NCBI GenBank assembly: GCA_022560215.1
Contig: JADFTO010000005.1
Coordinates: 1 to 25,835, forward strand
Direction of reading: 5' to 3'
DNA from: Pseudomonadota bacterium
Lineage (GTDB): Bacteria; Pseudomonadota; Alphaproteobacteria; Rhodospirillales; 2-02-FULL-58-16
Length of the DNA stretch: 25,835 nucleotides
The notes beneath the pieces were generated by a model. That model worked only from the letters and a program-made list of their open reading frames with translations, searched no databases and was not told where the DNA came from. Every line of letters starts with the position of its first letter. The first letter of the stretch is position 1. The translations under genes were made by a program, and so were the position numbers. Of the stretch, positions 16,326 to 23,148 are shown piece by piece.

Positions 16326-18781
16326 GCCTCCAGCGGAGGCCGGAAGCCGCGCAAACGAAGCGAGTTGCTCACCACGAACAGGCTCGAGACACTCATCGCT
16401 GCGGCCGCGAGCATCGGATTGAGCAGCACGCCCAGCAGCGGATAAAACGCCCCGGCCGCCAGCGGGATCAGCGCCACGTTGTAAGCGTAAGCCCAGAAGA
16501 AGTTGTACCTGATCGTCTTCAGGGTCCGTTTCGCCAGGCCCGCCGCGTTGACGATGCCCCTCAAGTCGCCGGACATCAGGACCACGTCGCCCGCCTCCAT
16601 GGCAATGTCGGTACCGGTGCCGATGGCAATCCCCACGTCGGCCTGGGCGAGCGCCGGCGCGTCGTTGATGCCGTCGCCGACGAAGGCGACCTTTTTCCCC
16701 TCGCCCTGAAGGCGCAAGATCTCGGCCACCTTTTGGTCCGGCAGGACTTCGGCCAGCACCCGCTCGATGCCGACCTGCTTGGCGATGGCGTCCGCGGTCC
16801 GGCGGTTGTCACCGGTGAGCATGGCCACCTGGAGCCCGAGATCGTGAAGGGCCTCGACGGCGGCGCGGGACCCCTCCTTGATCGGGTCCGCGACCGCGAC
16901 AACGGCGGCCAGCTCGCCATCGATCGCGGCATAGAGAGGGGTCTTGGCGTCGGCGGCGAATTTGTCCGCGATGTCCCCCGATTCGCTCAACGAGAGGCCG
17001 AGCTTCCTCATGAACCGGTCCGCGCCCACCTGAACCTTGCGGCCGTTCACCGTCGCCTCGATGCCGAACCCCGGTTCGGCCTGGAAGTCCTCGACCGCGG
17101 GCAGAGTCAATCCCTTGTCCTCCGCCGCGCGCACGATGGCCTCGGCGATGGGATGTTCCGACTTGGCCTCGGCGGCGGCCACCAGGGCCAGCACCTCGTC
17201 GGCCCCCTCGCCGGCCACACCGAGAAGAACGAAATCGGTCAGTTCGGGGCGCCCGAGGGTGAGCGTCCCGGTCTTGTCCATGACAACGGTGTCGATCTTG
17301 GCCAGGGTTTCAAGCCCGCTGCCCTGGCGAAACAAAACGCCGAGTTCCGCGCCCTTTCCCGTTCCCACCATGATTGCCGTCGGCGTCGCCAGGCCCATGG
17401 CGCAGGGACAGGCAATCAGCAGCACCGAGACGGCGGTAACGAAGGCGAAGCTCAGCGCGGGCGCCGGGCCGAAGGCCAACCAGGTGGCGAAGGTCAAGGC
17501 GGCGAGGCCGAGAACGATGGGCACGAACACCGATGCGATCTTGTCCGCCAGCTTCTGGATCTCCGGCTTGGAGCCTTGCGCCTCCTCGACCATCTTGATG
17601 ATCTGATTCAAGACCGTATCCTTGCCGACGCGCGTAACCACAAAACGGAATGCGCCGGTCTTGTTGATGGTTGCGCCGACCACCTCGGCGCCCGACTTTT
17701 TCTCGACCGGGATCGGCTCGCCCGTGATCATGGATTCGTCCACGAAGCTCGATCCCTCGCTCACCGTCCCGTCGACGGGGATTTGCTCTCCCGGGCGGAC
17801 CTGGATGATGTCGCCCAGCACCACCTGTTCGATGGGAATCTCGATTTCCTTGCCGTCGCGAACCACCCGTGCGGTCTTGGCCTGAAGTTTCATCAGATTC
17901 TTGATCGCCGCGGAGGTCCGGCCCTTGGCGACCGCTTCCAGAAGCCGCCCCAACAGAATCAGCGTGATGATCACGCCGGCGGCCTCGAAGTACGAGTTGG
18001 CCGTCCCCTCGGGGAAAACCTGAGGCGCCAGCAGCGCCAGGAGGGAATAGAAGTACGCGGCCGACGACCCGATCATCACCAGGCTATTCATGCCGGGGCT
18101 GAAATGGCGCAGTTCCGCGAAACCGAATCGATAGAACCGCCTGCCGGCCCAGAATTGGACCGGGGTGGCCAGAAAAAGCTCGACCCACAACCATCCCCGG
18201 TGCGGCAGCAGGGATAGCATCACCTCCTCCACGCCCGGGAGAAACCGGACCATGGCGATGGTGAAGAGCGGCACGGTTAACGTGGCGGCGAATATGACGT
18301 CGCGGCGCAACTCACCGATCTCGGCGTCCCGTTGGGCCTTTTCGCGATCCTCGGTTTCGTCGCCGATCTCTTCGGTGGTGTAGCCCGCTCCCTCGACGGC
18401 GCCCAGGATGTCGCCCGTGCTCACGGTCCCGGGCAGATAGGTCACGCGGGCCCGTTCGGTGGCCAGGTTGACGGCGGCATCGACGACGCCCGGCAGCTTG
18501 CCGATGGCGCGTTCGACCCGGCCGACGCAAGAGGCGCACGTCATGCCGGCCACGCCGAAGTCGACCTCGTCGGTCTCCGCCTGAAAACCGGCATCGTTTA
18601 CCGCGGCGAAAAGATCGGCCGCGCCGAGACTTTTGGCGTCGAACTCGACGCTCGCCTTCTCCGTGGTCAGGTTTACGACACTTTTTTCGACACCGGGAAG
18701 GGCGCTGAGCGCCCGTTCCACCCGTCCGACACAACTGGCGCAGGTCATTCCGCTAACGCGAAAGTTCAACCGCTCAGACAT
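16307..18781 (-). CDS. copA: Copper-exporting P1B-type ATPase
   Basis: The 824-residue pump has two N-terminal heavy-metal domains with GMTCASC (C14/C17 and C82/C85). Transmembrane helices follow, with the CPC metal site in ACPCAMGLATPTA (about 458-460), the phosphorylated aspartate in MDKTGTLTLG (about D502), HPIAEAIV in the nucleotide-binding domain, and GDGINDAPALAQADVGIAIG in the hinge. The last helices carry YN (RYNFFWAYAYNVA) and M-SS (MSVSSLFVVSNSL), the set expected for Cu(I)-transporting type 1B-1 ATPases. It exports cytoplasmic Cu(I) across the inner membrane. It is the last gene of copZ-csoR-copA, 52 nt after csoR. A 12-bp inverted repeat overlaps its stop codon. Confidence 0.96.
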   Translation of the reverse strand: MSERLNFRVSGMTCASCVGRVERALSALPGVEKSVVNLTTEKASVEFDAKSLGAADLFAAVNDAGFQAETDEVDFGVAGMTCASCVGRVERAIGKLPGVVDAAVNLATERARVTYLPGTVSTGDILGAVEGAGYTTEEIGDETEDREKAQRDAEIGELRRDVIFAATLTVPLFTIAMVRFLPGVEEVMLSLLPHRGWLWVELFLATPVQFWAGRRFYRFGFAELRHFSPGMNSLVMIGSSAAYFYSLLALLAPQVFPEGTANSYFEAAGVIITLILLGRLLEAVAKGRTSAAIKNLMKLQAKTARVVRDGKEIEIPIEQVVLGDIIQVRPGEQIPVDGTVSEGSSFVDESMITGEPIPVEKKSGAEVVGATINKTGAFRFVVTRVGKDTVLNQIIKMVEEAQGSKPEIQKLADKIASVFVPIVLGLAALTFATWLAFGPAPALSFAFVTAVSVLLIACPCAMGLATPTAIMVGTGKGAELGVLFRQGSGLETLAKIDTVVMDKTGTLTLGRPELTDFVLLGVAGEGADEVLALVAAAEAKSEHPIAEAIVRAAEDKGLTLPAVEDFQAEPGFGIEATVNGRKVQVGADRFMRKLGLSLSESGDIADKFAADAKTPLYAAIDGELAAVVAVADPIKEGSRAAVEALHDLGLQVAMLTGDNRRTADAIAKQVGIERVLAEVLPDQKVAEILRLQGEGKKVAFVGDGINDAPALAQADVGIAIGTGTDIAMEAGDVVLMSGDLRGIVNAAGLAKRTLKTIRYNFFWAYAYNVALIPLAAGAFYPLLGVLLNPMLAAAAMSVSSLFVVSNSLRLRGFRPPLEARALSR

Positions 18782-18833
18782 TATCCGTCCTTTTCCTCGG
18801 TCCGCCGGGATTTCCGGCGGCTGCCATGCCTCT

Positions 18834-19133
18834 TCACCGCCGGTATTTCAGGACCTCCATGAGTTCCTCGACGATGACATCGACGTCACCCCGCGTGGCC
18901 GCGGTGGCGACATGGATTTTCAGATGACTGCGCAGGACCAGGTCGCTCACTTTCGCCAGTCCCCCCTCGACGGCATTGACTTGCTTCAACACATCCACGC
19001 AATAGGTGTTTTCGTCGTCAAGCATGCGCAGGATGCCTTCGACGTGTCCCTTGATGGAGAGCAGGCGCCGGCGGGCGTCTTCCCGTGCGTCGGGGTCGAT
19101 TTTGAGACCGTGGCAGGGATTCGCATCCATCAT
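18834..19133 (-). CDS. csoR: CsoR/RcnR-family metal-sensing repressor
   Basis: This 99-residue all-helical repressor belongs to the CsoR/RcnR/FrmR family; such proteins bind DNA as tetramers and release it on metal binding. RRRLLSIKGHVEGILRMLDD is the family N-terminal helix. The metal ligands by position are C45 (ENTYCVDVLKQ), H70 and H74 (SHLKIHV). The C-x24-H-x3-H spacing equals the classical CsoR C-H-C set except that the last Cys is His. Another C7-H8 pair lies near the N-terminus. The gene overlaps copZ by 4 nt (ATGA) and precedes copA, so copper sensing is the likely role, with autoregulation through the operators upstream of copZ. RcnR-type Ni/Co sensors share C-H-H, so metal specificity is not certain from residues alone. 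Confidence 0.88.
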   Translation of the reverse strand: MMDANPCHGLKIDPDAREDARRRLLSIKGHVEGILRMLDDENTYCVDVLKQVNAVEGGLAKVSDLVLRSHLKIHVATAATRGDVDVIVEELMEVLKYRR

Positions 19134-19333
19134 GCCACCTTCGCTTCGTAGCCTTCCCCGGTAATGGCTTCGATCAATTTTTCCGGCTCGGCCTCGCCCT
19201 CGACAAGCGCCTCGCCGCGGTCCTTGCTCACGTCGATGACCTTGGCCACGCCGGGCACGCCGGCCAATGCCTTTTCCACGGCGCTGACGCAGTGTCCGCA
19301 GGTCATTCCCTTGATCTCCAGTCTGGTTTCCAT
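19130..19333 (-). CDS. copZ: Heavy-metal-associated copper chaperone CopZ
   Basis: The 67-residue protein is a single HMA domain with the Cu(I)-binding motif GMTCGHC (C12, C15) after the first strand, ending GEGYEAKVA. It should bind Cu(I) in the cytoplasm and pass it to the CopA N-terminal domains or to the repressor. The start at 19333 is set by an AGGAGG ribosome-binding site (19347-19342) 8 nt upstream; the longer in-frame extension to 19564 runs through the promoter and operators and is not coding. Its stop overlaps the csoR start as ATGA, suggesting translational coupling. It is the first gene of the copper operon. Confidence 0.93.
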   Translation of the reverse strand: METRLEIKGMTCGHCVSAVEKALAGVPGVAKVIDVSKDRGEALVEGEAEPEKLIEAITGEGYEAKVA

Positions 19334-19354
19334 GGGGTTCTCCTCCTCTGATCC

Positions 19355-19376
19355 CCCCTCCCCTGGTGGGGTGGGG
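19355..19376. promoter_or_regulatory. Putative CsoR operator, promoter-proximal copy
   Basis: CCCCTCCCC and GGGGTGGGG arms of 9 bp are separated by TGGT, with one mismatch between the arms. The site covers roughly +2 to +24 of the predicted transcript. Its G/C-tract architecture resembles known CsoR-type operators of the CCCACCCC...GGGGTGGG form. A bound repressor here would block promoter escape. The element has the same 9-4-9 geometry as the upstream copy. Confidence 0.65.
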
Positions 19377-19384
19377 TACGGGCC

Positions 19385-19413
19385 TCTATAATGCCAAACC
19401 CGGTTTGCGTCAA
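19385..19413 (-). promoter_or_regulatory. Sigma70-type promoter of the copZ-csoR-copA operon
   Basis: On the minus strand TTGACG (19413-19408) and TATAGA (19390-19385) are separated by exactly 17 bp. The spacer contains a CAAACC/GGTTTG palindrome around one central base. Transcription should start near 19378. The promoter is bracketed by two G/C-tract inverted repeats that look like CsoR operators. A leader of about 45 nt precedes the copZ ATG. Confidence 0.75.
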
Positions 19414-19435
19414 CCCCACCCCGGGTGGGGTGGGG
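19414..19435. promoter_or_regulatory. Putative CsoR operator, upstream copy
   Basis: Perfect 9-bp arms CCCCACCCC and GGGGTGGGG are separated by GGGT. The site directly abuts the -35 hexamer of the copZ promoter. It matches the G/C-tract inverted-repeat form of CsoR operators. Together with the downstream copy it encloses the promoter, which suggests cooperative or looped repression. Confidence 0.65.
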
Positions 19436-19642
19436 ATTCGGTTTAAAGATGATCGGCCAATGAACCCTTAATCCCGAGGCATCGCCAGGCCCGGGAATCG
19501 ATCGACGCACGACCCAGAGGCCCCGGCCCATCGAACATCCGCTCGCTACCCGAGGCGGCCACACTTATTTTAAATAGCTGAAGGACAATACCGAAACCGG
19601 TTAAGATGCGACTCGGGCCTCCAGCTTACAGGCGTTAGTCGT
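19436..19642. other. Intergenic region upstream of the receiver-GGDEF gene
   Basis: This 207-bp stretch separates the copper operon operators from the divergent diguanylate cyclase gene. It contains an AT-rich patch (TTATTTTAAAT near 19564-19574) and a weak TAAGAT hexamer near 19601 that could be a -10 element. No convincing -35 box or operator was found, and the ribosome-binding site before 19643 is poor. Confidence 0.4.
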
Positions 19643-20551
19643 ATGGAGCCATCGGAGTCACGGAGCGTGCGCGTCCTCATCGTCGAGGACGACGGCGACT
19701 ACGTGGATTACCTCAAACTCGTGGTCCCGGAATGCTGTCCCGGCCCGTCCGTCGTGGACGCCGTGGACAACACGGACGACGCGATCGCCAAGCTGCGGGG
19801 GGAATCCTACGACCTTTGTCTGCTGGATTACATGCTTGAAGAGGATACAGGGCTGACGGTGTTGCGGAACATCAGCTCCGAGGGCACGAAGACGGCTTTC
19901 ATTTTCCTCACCTCCCATGCCAAGCGGGAAGTTGCCAGCGAGGCCATGGAACTCGGCGCCGTCGATTACCTGGTGAAGGGGCGGTTCGAGGTGTTTGATC
20001 TCGAGCGCAGCATTTCCTTCGCCCTTCACCGCAAGACCATGGAATCCGAGATGCAGGACGCCGCACTCCACGACCCCCTCACCGGATTGGGAAACCGGGC
20101 CCTGTTCGAGGAGCAGTTGAAGCTGATCGCCGCGCAAGCGAAGCGGGACGGGGCCATGTTCGGCATCCTGTACATCGACATCGACGGGTTCAAGCCGGTC
20201 AACGACACCCATGGACATCAGGCCGGCGATGATCTGCTGCGCCAGATCGGGGAGCGGATCACCGGGCGGGCGCGGGAAAGCGATGTCGTTGCCCGTCTCG
20301 GCGGGGACGAGTTCGCGGTCATCCTGGCGCACGTGGACCGGAAGGAATCGGTGGCACGGGTTGCCAGGGACTTGGAAGAGTCCATCTCCGCCCCATACAC
20401 CGTTAAAGGCCAGCCGGTGACGATCGGGGCCAGCATCGGCGCCAGCGTCTATCCCGACGACGGTGACGAGATCGACCAACTGGTCGCCCTCAGCGACCGG
20501 CGAATGTACGACAACAAGAAGGCGCGGAAAAAAAATGCGCGCCGCGCCTGA
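19643..20551 (+). CDS. Response regulator with GGDEF diguanylate cyclase domain
   Basis: The 302-residue protein has a CheY-like receiver domain (residues 8-130) with the acidic pair in VLIVEDDGDY, the phosphoacceptor D62 in LCLLDYMLEEDTG, and the conserved lysine in DYLVKG. A GGDEF domain follows (about 140-298): LHDPLTGLGNRALFEEQL, the GGDEF signature at 220-224 (RLGGDEFAV), and an inhibitory I-site RESD at 211-214 at the correct distance. It should make cyclic-di-GMP from two GTP when phosphorylated, with product feedback. No cognate histidine kinase is in the window. An A8 run (20528-20535) near the 3' end encodes lysines. A terminator-like structure follows the stop. Confidence 0.93.
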   Translation: MEPSESRSVRVLIVEDDGDYVDYLKLVVPECCPGPSVVDAVDNTDDAIAKLRGESYDLCLLDYMLEEDTGLTVLRNISSEGTKTAFIFLTSHAKREVASEAMELGAVDYLVKGRFEVFDLERSISFALHRKTMESEMQDAALHDPLTGLGNRALFEEQLKLIAAQAKRDGAMFGILYIDIDGFKPVNDTHGHQAGDDLLRQIGERITGRARESDVVARLGGDEFAVILAHVDRKESVARVARDLEESISAPYTVKGQPVTIGASIGASVYPDDGDEIDQLVALSDRRMYDNKKARKKNARRA

Positions 20552-20598
20552 CCGGCCTGCCGTCCACGCCGGGGACCGGAACAGCGGCCGGATTTTTT
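20552..20598 (+). terminator. Rho-independent-like terminator after the receiver-GGDEF gene
   Basis: CCGGCC directly after the stop codon pairs with GGCCGG (20586-20591), with a smaller GC-rich hairpin in the intervening loop, and is followed by A then six Ts (20593-20598). The outer stem is short and the loop long, so strength is uncertain. The location right after the TGA supports the call. Confidence 0.55.
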
Positions 20599-20688
20599 GC
20601 GACTTTGGTAGGTTCTTGCTACCATTCCGGCGAACGAACGAAAAACGAATGGGGGCTCTCGGACCCCCAGGAACCGGAGGGAGACATC

Positions 20689-21573
20689 ATGAAACGCAAG
20701 AAAGCCGGCGACTTCGATCAGGAACTGCTGGAAATCTATGACAGTTACGCCCATGGGCTCATCGGGCGCAGGGATTTCCTCGACAAGGCGGCGAAATTCG
20801 CCGTCGGCGGGATCACCGCCGCCGCGCTCCTCGATTCCCTGTCGCCGAAATACGCCCTCGCCAAGCAGGTGGACGAAAACGACCCCAGGATAAAGGGGGA
20901 GTTCATCGCTTACGCATCACCCGAGGGCCACGGAAACATCCGCGGCTACCTGGTCCGTCCCGCAAGCGGGGGCAAGCGCGGCGGCGTCGTCGTCGTGCAC
21001 GAGAACCGCGGCCTCAATCCCTATATCGAGGACGTCGCCCGCCGGGTCGCCGTCGCCGGGTTCACGGCGCTGGCGCCGGACGGCCTGACGCCGCTGGGCG
21101 GCTACCCCGGCACCGACGACGAAGGCAAGGCCATGCAGCGCAAGCTCGACAGAGGCAAGCTGACGGAAGACTTCATCGCCGCCTTCGGGCGCCTGGAATC
21201 GGACCCCGGCTCCAACGGCAGGGTCGGGGTGGTCGGCTTCTGCTTCGGCGGCGGGGTGGCCAACGCCTTGGCCGTCCGCCTGCCCGGCCTCGCGGCCTGC
21301 GCACCGTTTTACGGCCGCCAGCCGAAAGTTGAGGACGTTCCCAAGATCGAGGCGCCCTTGCTGCTGCACTACGCGGGCCTCGATAAGCGGATCAACAAGG
21401 GATGGCCGGCGTACGAGGCGGCGTTGAAGGCCAACGGCAAGGAATACACCGCCCACATTTATCCGGGCGTCAACCACGCCTTCCATAACGACACCACGCC
21501 CAGATACGACGAGGCCGCGGCGGAGCTCGCCTGGACGCGGACCATCGATTTCTTCAAGGCCAAGCTCGCCTAG
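20689..21573 (+). CDS. Tat-exported dienelactone-hydrolase family protein
   Basis: The 294-residue protein has a twin-arginine signal GRRDFL (R27, R28), a hydrophobic stretch FAVGGITAAALL, and a likely AxA cleavage site near residues 56-58 (ALA). The mature part is an alpha/beta hydrolase of the dienelactone hydrolase family: VVVVHENRGLNPYI, the nucleophile elbow GFCFGG with C185 in place of serine, D232 in GLDKRIN and H263 in NHAFHND, giving the Cys-His-Asp triad of the family. The ATG at 20689 follows a GGAGGG ribosome-binding site; the longer frame from 20605 lacks one. The N-region before RR is about 26 residues, a form common in this subfamily. The substrate is unknown; these enzymes cleave cyclic or activated esters. 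Confidence 0.88.
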   Translation: MKRKKAGDFDQELLEIYDSYAHGLIGRRDFLDKAAKFAVGGITAAALLDSLSPKYALAKQVDENDPRIKGEFIAYASPEGHGNIRGYLVRPASGGKRGGVVVVHENRGLNPYIEDVARRVAVAGFTALAPDGLTPLGGYPGTDDEGKAMQRKLDRGKLTEDFIAAFGRLESDPGSNGRVGVVGFCFGGGVANALAVRLPGLAACAPFYGRQPKVEDVPKIEAPLLLHYAGLDKRINKGWPAYEAALKANGKEYTAHIYPGVNHAFHNDTTPRYDEAAAELAWTRTIDFFKAKLA

Positions 21574-21745
21574 GCGGCCCCGCCGGCTGGCGGGCCCGGG
21601 AGACGAGCCTGTCCAGCTGGGCCGACAGCTCCGCCGGCGTATCGACCGGCAGGTCGCATAATCTGTTCTTGCAGACATAGGCAGTGGGCTTGGGCAGTGG
21701 GCTTGCCGTCCAGCAGGGGACGTCCCGCCAGCAGGGGCCACTTCC
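21554..21745 (-). pseudogene. 3' remnant of a DUF255 (YyaL-like, thioredoxin-domain) gene with frameshift
   Basis: On the minus strand one frame reads NGKWPLLAGRPLLDGKPTA and another continues as KPTAYVCKNRLCDLPVDTP and AELSAQLDRLVSRARQP. Joined, they resemble the C-terminus of DUF255 thioredoxin-domain proteins, which end with a G-x-P-T-A-Y-V-C-x-N-x-x-C-x-x-P-V segment. The frames are split by a 13-bp tandem duplication at 21680-21705. Everything upstream of about 21745 belongs to mocA, so the 5' nine-tenths of the gene is missing. The left boundary is the in-frame stop at 21554, which overlaps the convergent hydrolase gene by 20 bp. The family match is from memory of the motif and is moderately certain. 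Confidence 0.6.
21680..21705. repeat. Perfect 13-bp tandem duplication
   Basis: The unit GGCAGTGGGCTTG occurs twice back to back (21680-21692 and 21693-21705). Because 13 is not a multiple of three it shifts the frame of the minus-strand DUF255 remnant. Removing one copy restores a continuous GKPTAYVC reading. Confidence 0.9.
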
Positions 21746-21774
21746 CGTTCTCGGGCGGGGCATCGGGGGCGGGC

Positions 21775-22401
21775 TCAGCGTGTCCCGGCCCGAAGCGCCG
21801 GGGCCACGTGGGCCTCGAGGGCTTCGGGGGTGTCGATATCGATCAGGAAAGCGGGGTTTTCCATCTCCACGTAGGCGACCAGGCCGGGGTTGTCCCTGAT
21901 CAGGTCGCGGCACCCGAACTTCACCCCCCGGCCCAGCACCTGGTCCTTGAGGGCGGCGGGCAGGACGACCGGGTTCCCCCTATCGCCTTCGTGCGTGGGA
22001 ATGGCGATCATGCCCGGCGGAAGGACGGCGAAGGCGGCGATGAGACGGCGGTAATCGCCGGCCTCCAACAGGGGCTGATCGGCGAGGCACATCATGACCG
22101 CGTCGCTGTCAGGCGACACGGCGGCGAGACCGGCGCGCACCGACGTCACCCGGCCGTCTCCGTGATGGGCGTTGTAGACGCTCCTCAAGGAAAGGCCATC
22201 CAGCGCCGCGGCGACGGCGTCGCGGTCGTGGCCGAGGACGGCGATGAGCTCGGCGACGCCGCTGGCCAGGATGGCGGCCGCCGCGCGGCGGACCATGGGC
22301 GCGCCGCCGATAGGGACGAGCAGCTTGTTCACGCCTCTCATGCGCCTGGACGCGCCGGCGGCGAGAAGGACGGCGGAGACGACGGGCGCCCGTTTCGTCA
22401 T
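21775..22401 (-). CDS. mocA: Molybdenum cofactor cytidylyltransferase (MocA-like nucleotidyltransferase)
   Basis: The 208-residue protein has the MobA/MocA nucleotidyltransferase fold. The nucleotide-binding loop is VLLAAGASRRMRGVNKLLVP (residues 11-30, with K26), the metal-binding aspartate is in MMCLADQPLL, and RGNPVVLP is typical of MocA. MocA attaches CMP to molybdopterin to form the cytosine dinucleotide cofactor used by many xanthine-oxidase-family enzymes. The start at 22401 is preferred since GAGGGCGA precedes it; a start at 22419 would add six residues. Downstream lies a gene remnant. xdhC, also concerned with this cofactor, lies about 2 kb upstream on the same strand. A nucleotidyltransferase of another specificity remains possible. 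Confidence 0.82.
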   Translation of the reverse strand: MTKRAPVVSAVLLAAGASRRMRGVNKLLVPIGGAPMVRRAAAAILASGVAELIAVLGHDRDAVAAALDGLSLRSVYNAHHGDGRVTSVRAGLAAVSPDSDAVMMCLADQPLLEAGDYRRLIAAFAVLPPGMIAIPTHEGDRGNPVVLPAALKDQVLGRGVKFGCRDLIRDNPGLVAYVEMENPAFLIDIDTPEALEAHVAPALRAGTR

Positions 22402-22595
22402 TCGCCCTCGCCCGCCCATCTCGGAAGCAGGCCGCGCCCGGCGTCGGCCGGCATATTCATGGTCGTTTTTTTCATTCGGGGCTTGCTGCCCGATAGTGGC
22501 TGAAACTCATTGGAATCGGAAGCCAATCTTTTGCCTTGGGTCCCGAAGGGCGGCGGTTCGGGCCAGGCGCGCGCCCCCAGGAAGCGAGGTTTATA

Positions 22596-22622
22596 CCAGC
22601 GGCCCTTAAAAAGGACCGCTGG
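22596..22622. repeat. Stem-loop with 10-bp arms
   Basis: CCAGCGGCCC (22596-22605) pairs with GGACCGCTGG (22613-22622) with one mismatch around the loop TTAAAAA. It sits midway between sufU and mocA. It may be part of a dispersed palindromic repeat; whether it ends transcription is unclear because no T-run follows. Confidence 0.55.
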
Positions 22623-22679
22623 GCGTTCATTGCCTGAGCAGGCTCACGGCGCATAAGCGCCGGCGCGCGGTCGCGCTTG

Positions 22680-22714
22680 CCAAAGGGCGATGAGTCAAGC
22701 TCAACGCCCTTTGG
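22680..22714. repeat. Perfect 10-bp inverted repeat just after the sufU stop
   Basis: CCAAAGGGCG (22680-22689) and CGCCCTTTGG (22705-22714) flank a 15-nt loop, 2 bp beyond the sufU stop codon. On the minus strand it would fold right at the end of the xdhC-sufS-sufU transcript, so it may act as terminator or 3' stabiliser. No T-run follows on that strand. The same CGCCCTTTGG sequence lies near the copA 3' end (16279-16288). Confidence 0.55.
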
Positions 22715-22716
22715 TA

Positions 22717-23148
22717 TTATTCATCCCCCTTTCCTGCCAGGCCGTCGAGACACGCTTCCAGCGCCTCGAAGGGCAGGAGGACGCAATCGTGCCGGTGCTT
22801 GTGGACGTGAACGGGGGAGAAGACCTCCAGATCCCGCCAGGCGGCGGCGGGCGGGGCCCGGCCTTCCCCGACCAGGGCACGGGCGTCCCCGATGGCGCGG
22901 CGCAAGGCATCCGCGGTGGAACCTTGCCCACGCTCGCAGATCAGCGTGGCGGCGGCCAGCGTCAGCAGGCAGCCCTTGGCCTCGATGCCGATCGAGCCCA
23001 GGCGACCGCCCCCCTCTTCGACGGCAAGGGTCACCCGGTCGCCGCAAAGGTAGTTGTCGAGGGTGCGCGAGACGCATGTCCCCCCCGGCGGGGGGAAGCG
23101 GCCGGCCCTCGAGGCCAGTTCCTTGATGCGCTTGTCGTAAAGGGTCAT
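22717..23148 (-). CDS. sufU: SufU-type Fe-S scaffold / zinc-dependent sulfurtransferase
   Basis: The 143-residue product has the IscU/SufU fold with C35 and D37 (NYLCGD), C60 (AKGCLLTLAAATL) and C122 (HDCVLLPFEAL). These spacings (2, 25 and 62) equal those of the zinc ligands C41, D43, C66, C128 in Bacillus subtilis SufU, including the longer C2-C3 interval that separates SufU from IscU. SufU accepts sulfur from the SufS desulfurase. The gene overlaps the sufS stop by 4 nt (ATGA), so the pair is translationally coupled. HVHKHRHD just before C122 is unusually histidine-rich. No sufBCD genes are here, and the upstream gene is xdhC, so the sulfur may go elsewhere than general Fe-S assembly. Confidence 0.85.
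   Translation of the reverse strand: MTLYDKRIKELASRAGRFPPPGGTCVSRTLDNYLCGDRVTLAVEEGGGRLGSIGIEAKGCLLTLAAATLICERGQGSTADALRRAIGDARALVGEGRAPPAAAWRDLEVFSPVHVHKHRHDCVLLPFEALEACLDGLAGKGDE

Larger units (their letters stand above)
22402..22716. other. Structured intergenic region between sufU and mocA
   Basis: This 315-bp stretch has no convincing gene; a 60-codon minus-strand frame (22654-22472) has no recognisable features. It holds two strong stem-loops (22596-22622 and 22680-22714) with a GC-alternating segment between them (about 22648-22676). Its density of inverted repeats suggests a dispersed palindromic element rather than a promoter. No good promoter for mocA was seen. Confidence 0.45.

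Noticed and set aside
16733..18217. 494-codon plus-strand open frame opposite copA
   Set aside because: It mirrors the copA coding sequence and has no motif of its own.
20528..20535. A8 run near the end of the receiver-GGDEF gene as a phase-variation switch
   Set aside because: It is only six codons from the stop, beyond the GGDEF domain, so a slip would hardly change function.
22472..22654. 60-codon minus-strand frame in the sufU-mocA gap
   Set aside because: It spans a strong hairpin, has no ribosome-binding site and no recognisable features. I treat the stretch as non-coding.
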